From NCBI RefSeq assembly GCF_014641855.1, contig NZ_BMII01000011.1, forward strand, positions 62,001 to 126,000: DNA of 64,000 nt, given 5' to 3'. The notes under the pieces were generated by a model. It worked only from the letters and a program-made list of their open reading frames with translations. It was not told the DNA's origin and did no database searches. Positions 63,370 to 64,000 of this stretch are shown one piece after another. A program made the position numbers and the translations under genes. Origin of the DNA: Shewanella inventionis. GTDB lineage: Bacteria > Pseudomonadota > Gammaproteobacteria > Enterobacterales > Shewanellaceae. Position 1 is the stretch's first letter. Each line of letters opens with the position of its first letter.

Positions 63370-63497
63370 GAGAAAGGACTTCTCTGTGGTAATGCTCAAG
63401 GGCGCTTGCCTGAGGTTATTGCCATTTATTCTGAGTTGATGTTGGTATTTTACAAGTATCAATATCATTTCTACACTTACTAAGTATGCTAGAAATG
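63370..63497 (+). promoter_or_regulatory. Hairpin-rich 5' leader of the DUF2375-like gene
   Basis: Three hairpins are visible in series. GAGAA/TTCTC lies at 63370-63384. A longer imperfect stem at 63388-63423 has GGTAAT/ATTGCC outside and CTCA(A)GG/CCTGAG inside. CATTTCTA/TAGAAATG lies at 63466-63497 and ends 11 nt before the ATG, overlapping the GAGAG that would be the ribosome-binding site. The last hairpin could mask translation initiation. No known riboswitch class is recognised. Confidence 0.4.
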
Positions 63498-63508
63498 AGA
63501 GTCCAAAT

Positions 63509-63757
63509 ATGAAATCTGAATCTGCTGATGCAGGTCAAGCACAGAGTGCAACAGTCACTGTACTGTTTTACGAAGCTCCCGCTGGTCTTGAAATGTATAA
63601 TGCCGTATTAACCGACCTTGAGGTGAGCAAAACGGGTCGAGTGATGATCCCTGAGTCATTTCGTCGTGGTAAATCCATTATCGCGGTACTTGAAGGGGAG
63701 TGCAAAATATTAAACGCATTAGGCGAGCGAGTATATTCGCAGCGCACGGTCGGCTAA
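63509..63757 (+). CDS. Small protein, probably DUF2375 (TIGR02922) family
   Basis: An 82-residue cytosolic protein with the pattern VTVLFYEAPAGLEMYNAVLTDL, KTGRVMIPESFRRGKSIIAVLEGECKILNALGERV. I recall this arrangement from the TIGR02922/DUF2375 family of Shewanella and Colwellia, with no known function. No signal peptide or membrane segment. It has its own leader and terminator. Confidence 0.75.
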   Translation: MKSESADAGQAQSATVTVLFYEAPAGLEMYNAVLTDLEVSKTGRVMIPESFRRGKSIIAVLEGECKILNALGERVYSQRTVG

Positions 63758-63794
63758 TCACTGCCTGTTAAACATAAAGTGAGTTGCAATCAAT

Positions 63795-63820
63795 AAAAAG
63801 ACACTAGCGTGTCTTTTTTA
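63795..63820. terminator. Terminator after the DUF2375-like gene
   Basis: AAAAAGACAC, a TAGC loop and GTGTCTTTTT, reaching the stop codon of the convergent TetR-like gene. Confidence 0.82.
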
Positions 63821-64000
63821 TTGTCTGATTAAATCCGCAAGCAGTTTGTCTGCTAAAGGTTGCAGCACGTCAATATCAGGTTGTGTGCTGGCAACGGTTC
63901 GTAAACCATAAATCCCCATGACCAAATATTGCGCTAAAAATTGGCTGTTGCTTTGTGCTGAAATTAGCTTTTGCTGTTTTGCTGTTTCAAATACTTGCGC
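63818..64000 (-). CDS. TetR-family regulator, C-terminal part only
   Basis: The minus strand encodes the last 60 residues of a protein entering from beyond the window edge, including SQFLAQYLVMGIYGLRTVAST and ending PLADKLLADLIRQ. This resembles the C-terminal ligand-binding helices of TetR-type repressors (for example the FLxxxLxGLRVLA pattern). The DNA-binding domain is outside the window, so the assignment is tentative. Confidence 0.55.
   Translation of the reverse strand, partial: AQVFETAKQQKLISAQSNSQFLAQYLVMGIYGLRTVASTQPDIDVLQPLADKLLADLIRQ

Overview
The window is chromosomal DNA from a gammaproteobacterium, most probably Shewanella. This rests on gene order (relA-mazG-pyrG-eno-ftsB-ispD-ispF-truD-surE-pcm-nlpD-rpoS / mutS / recA / alaS / csrA / tRNA-Ser-Arg cluster) and on protein similarity recalled from Shewanella and E. 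coli. Base composition is moderately AT-rich. Genus is inference; no database search was possible.

Layout. 1-3.3 kb (minus): a DUF416 gene (cut by the window edge) and the hybrid sensor kinase barA. 3.4-20.4 kb: a housekeeping block with rRNA methylation (rlmD), the stringent response (relA), nucleotide metabolism (mazG, pyrG), glycolysis (eno), division (ftsB), isoprenoids (ispD, ispF), tRNA modification (truD), surE-pcm-nlpD-rpoS, and convergent mutS. 20.5-22.2 kb: recA, whose SOS promoter is intact but whose coding region carries an apparent internal deletion of about 179 bp. The deletion removes both DNA-binding loops and shifts the frame. A 278-bp MITE-like element lies where recX is often found. 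22.2-26.4 kb: alaS, csrA and six tRNA genes (2 Ser-GCU, 4 Arg-ACG), followed by an array of degenerate 12-14 bp repeats.

27.3-30.6 kb: the sodium-pumping oxaloacetate decarboxylase operon oadGAB. 30.8-35.6 kb: a nitrate-type ABC transporter operon (binding protein, permease, ATPase) plus a porin, preceded by a leader with a terminator-like hairpin. 35.6-45.4 kb: a dicarboxylate/amino acid symporter, a YqaA-like membrane protein, an M16 protease lipoprotein, gshA, two small lipoproteins and purEK. 45.6-49 kb: a three-gene unit with a von Willebrand A lipoprotein, an ECF-like sigma factor and a membrane-anchored putative anti-sigma factor. 49.1-52.4 kb: a large periplasmic tricorn-like S41 protease. 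52.5-60.8 kb: an OsmC protein, then a TonB-dependent receptor and a 1445-residue pullulanase-type lipoprotein with three C-terminal repeat domains, presumably an alpha-glucan uptake and degradation pair. 60.9-64 kb: a FrnE-like DsbA protein, hpf, a YebC/YeeN-like regulator, a small DUF2375-like protein with a hairpin-rich leader, and the end of a TetR-like gene.

The most notable observation is the recA lesion. Everything around it (LexA box, promoter, terminator, both flanking reading frames, mutS, rpoS) looks intact, so the event appears recent or is an assembly or engineered deletion. I found no CRISPR array, prophage, toxin-antitoxin pair or recognisable defence island.
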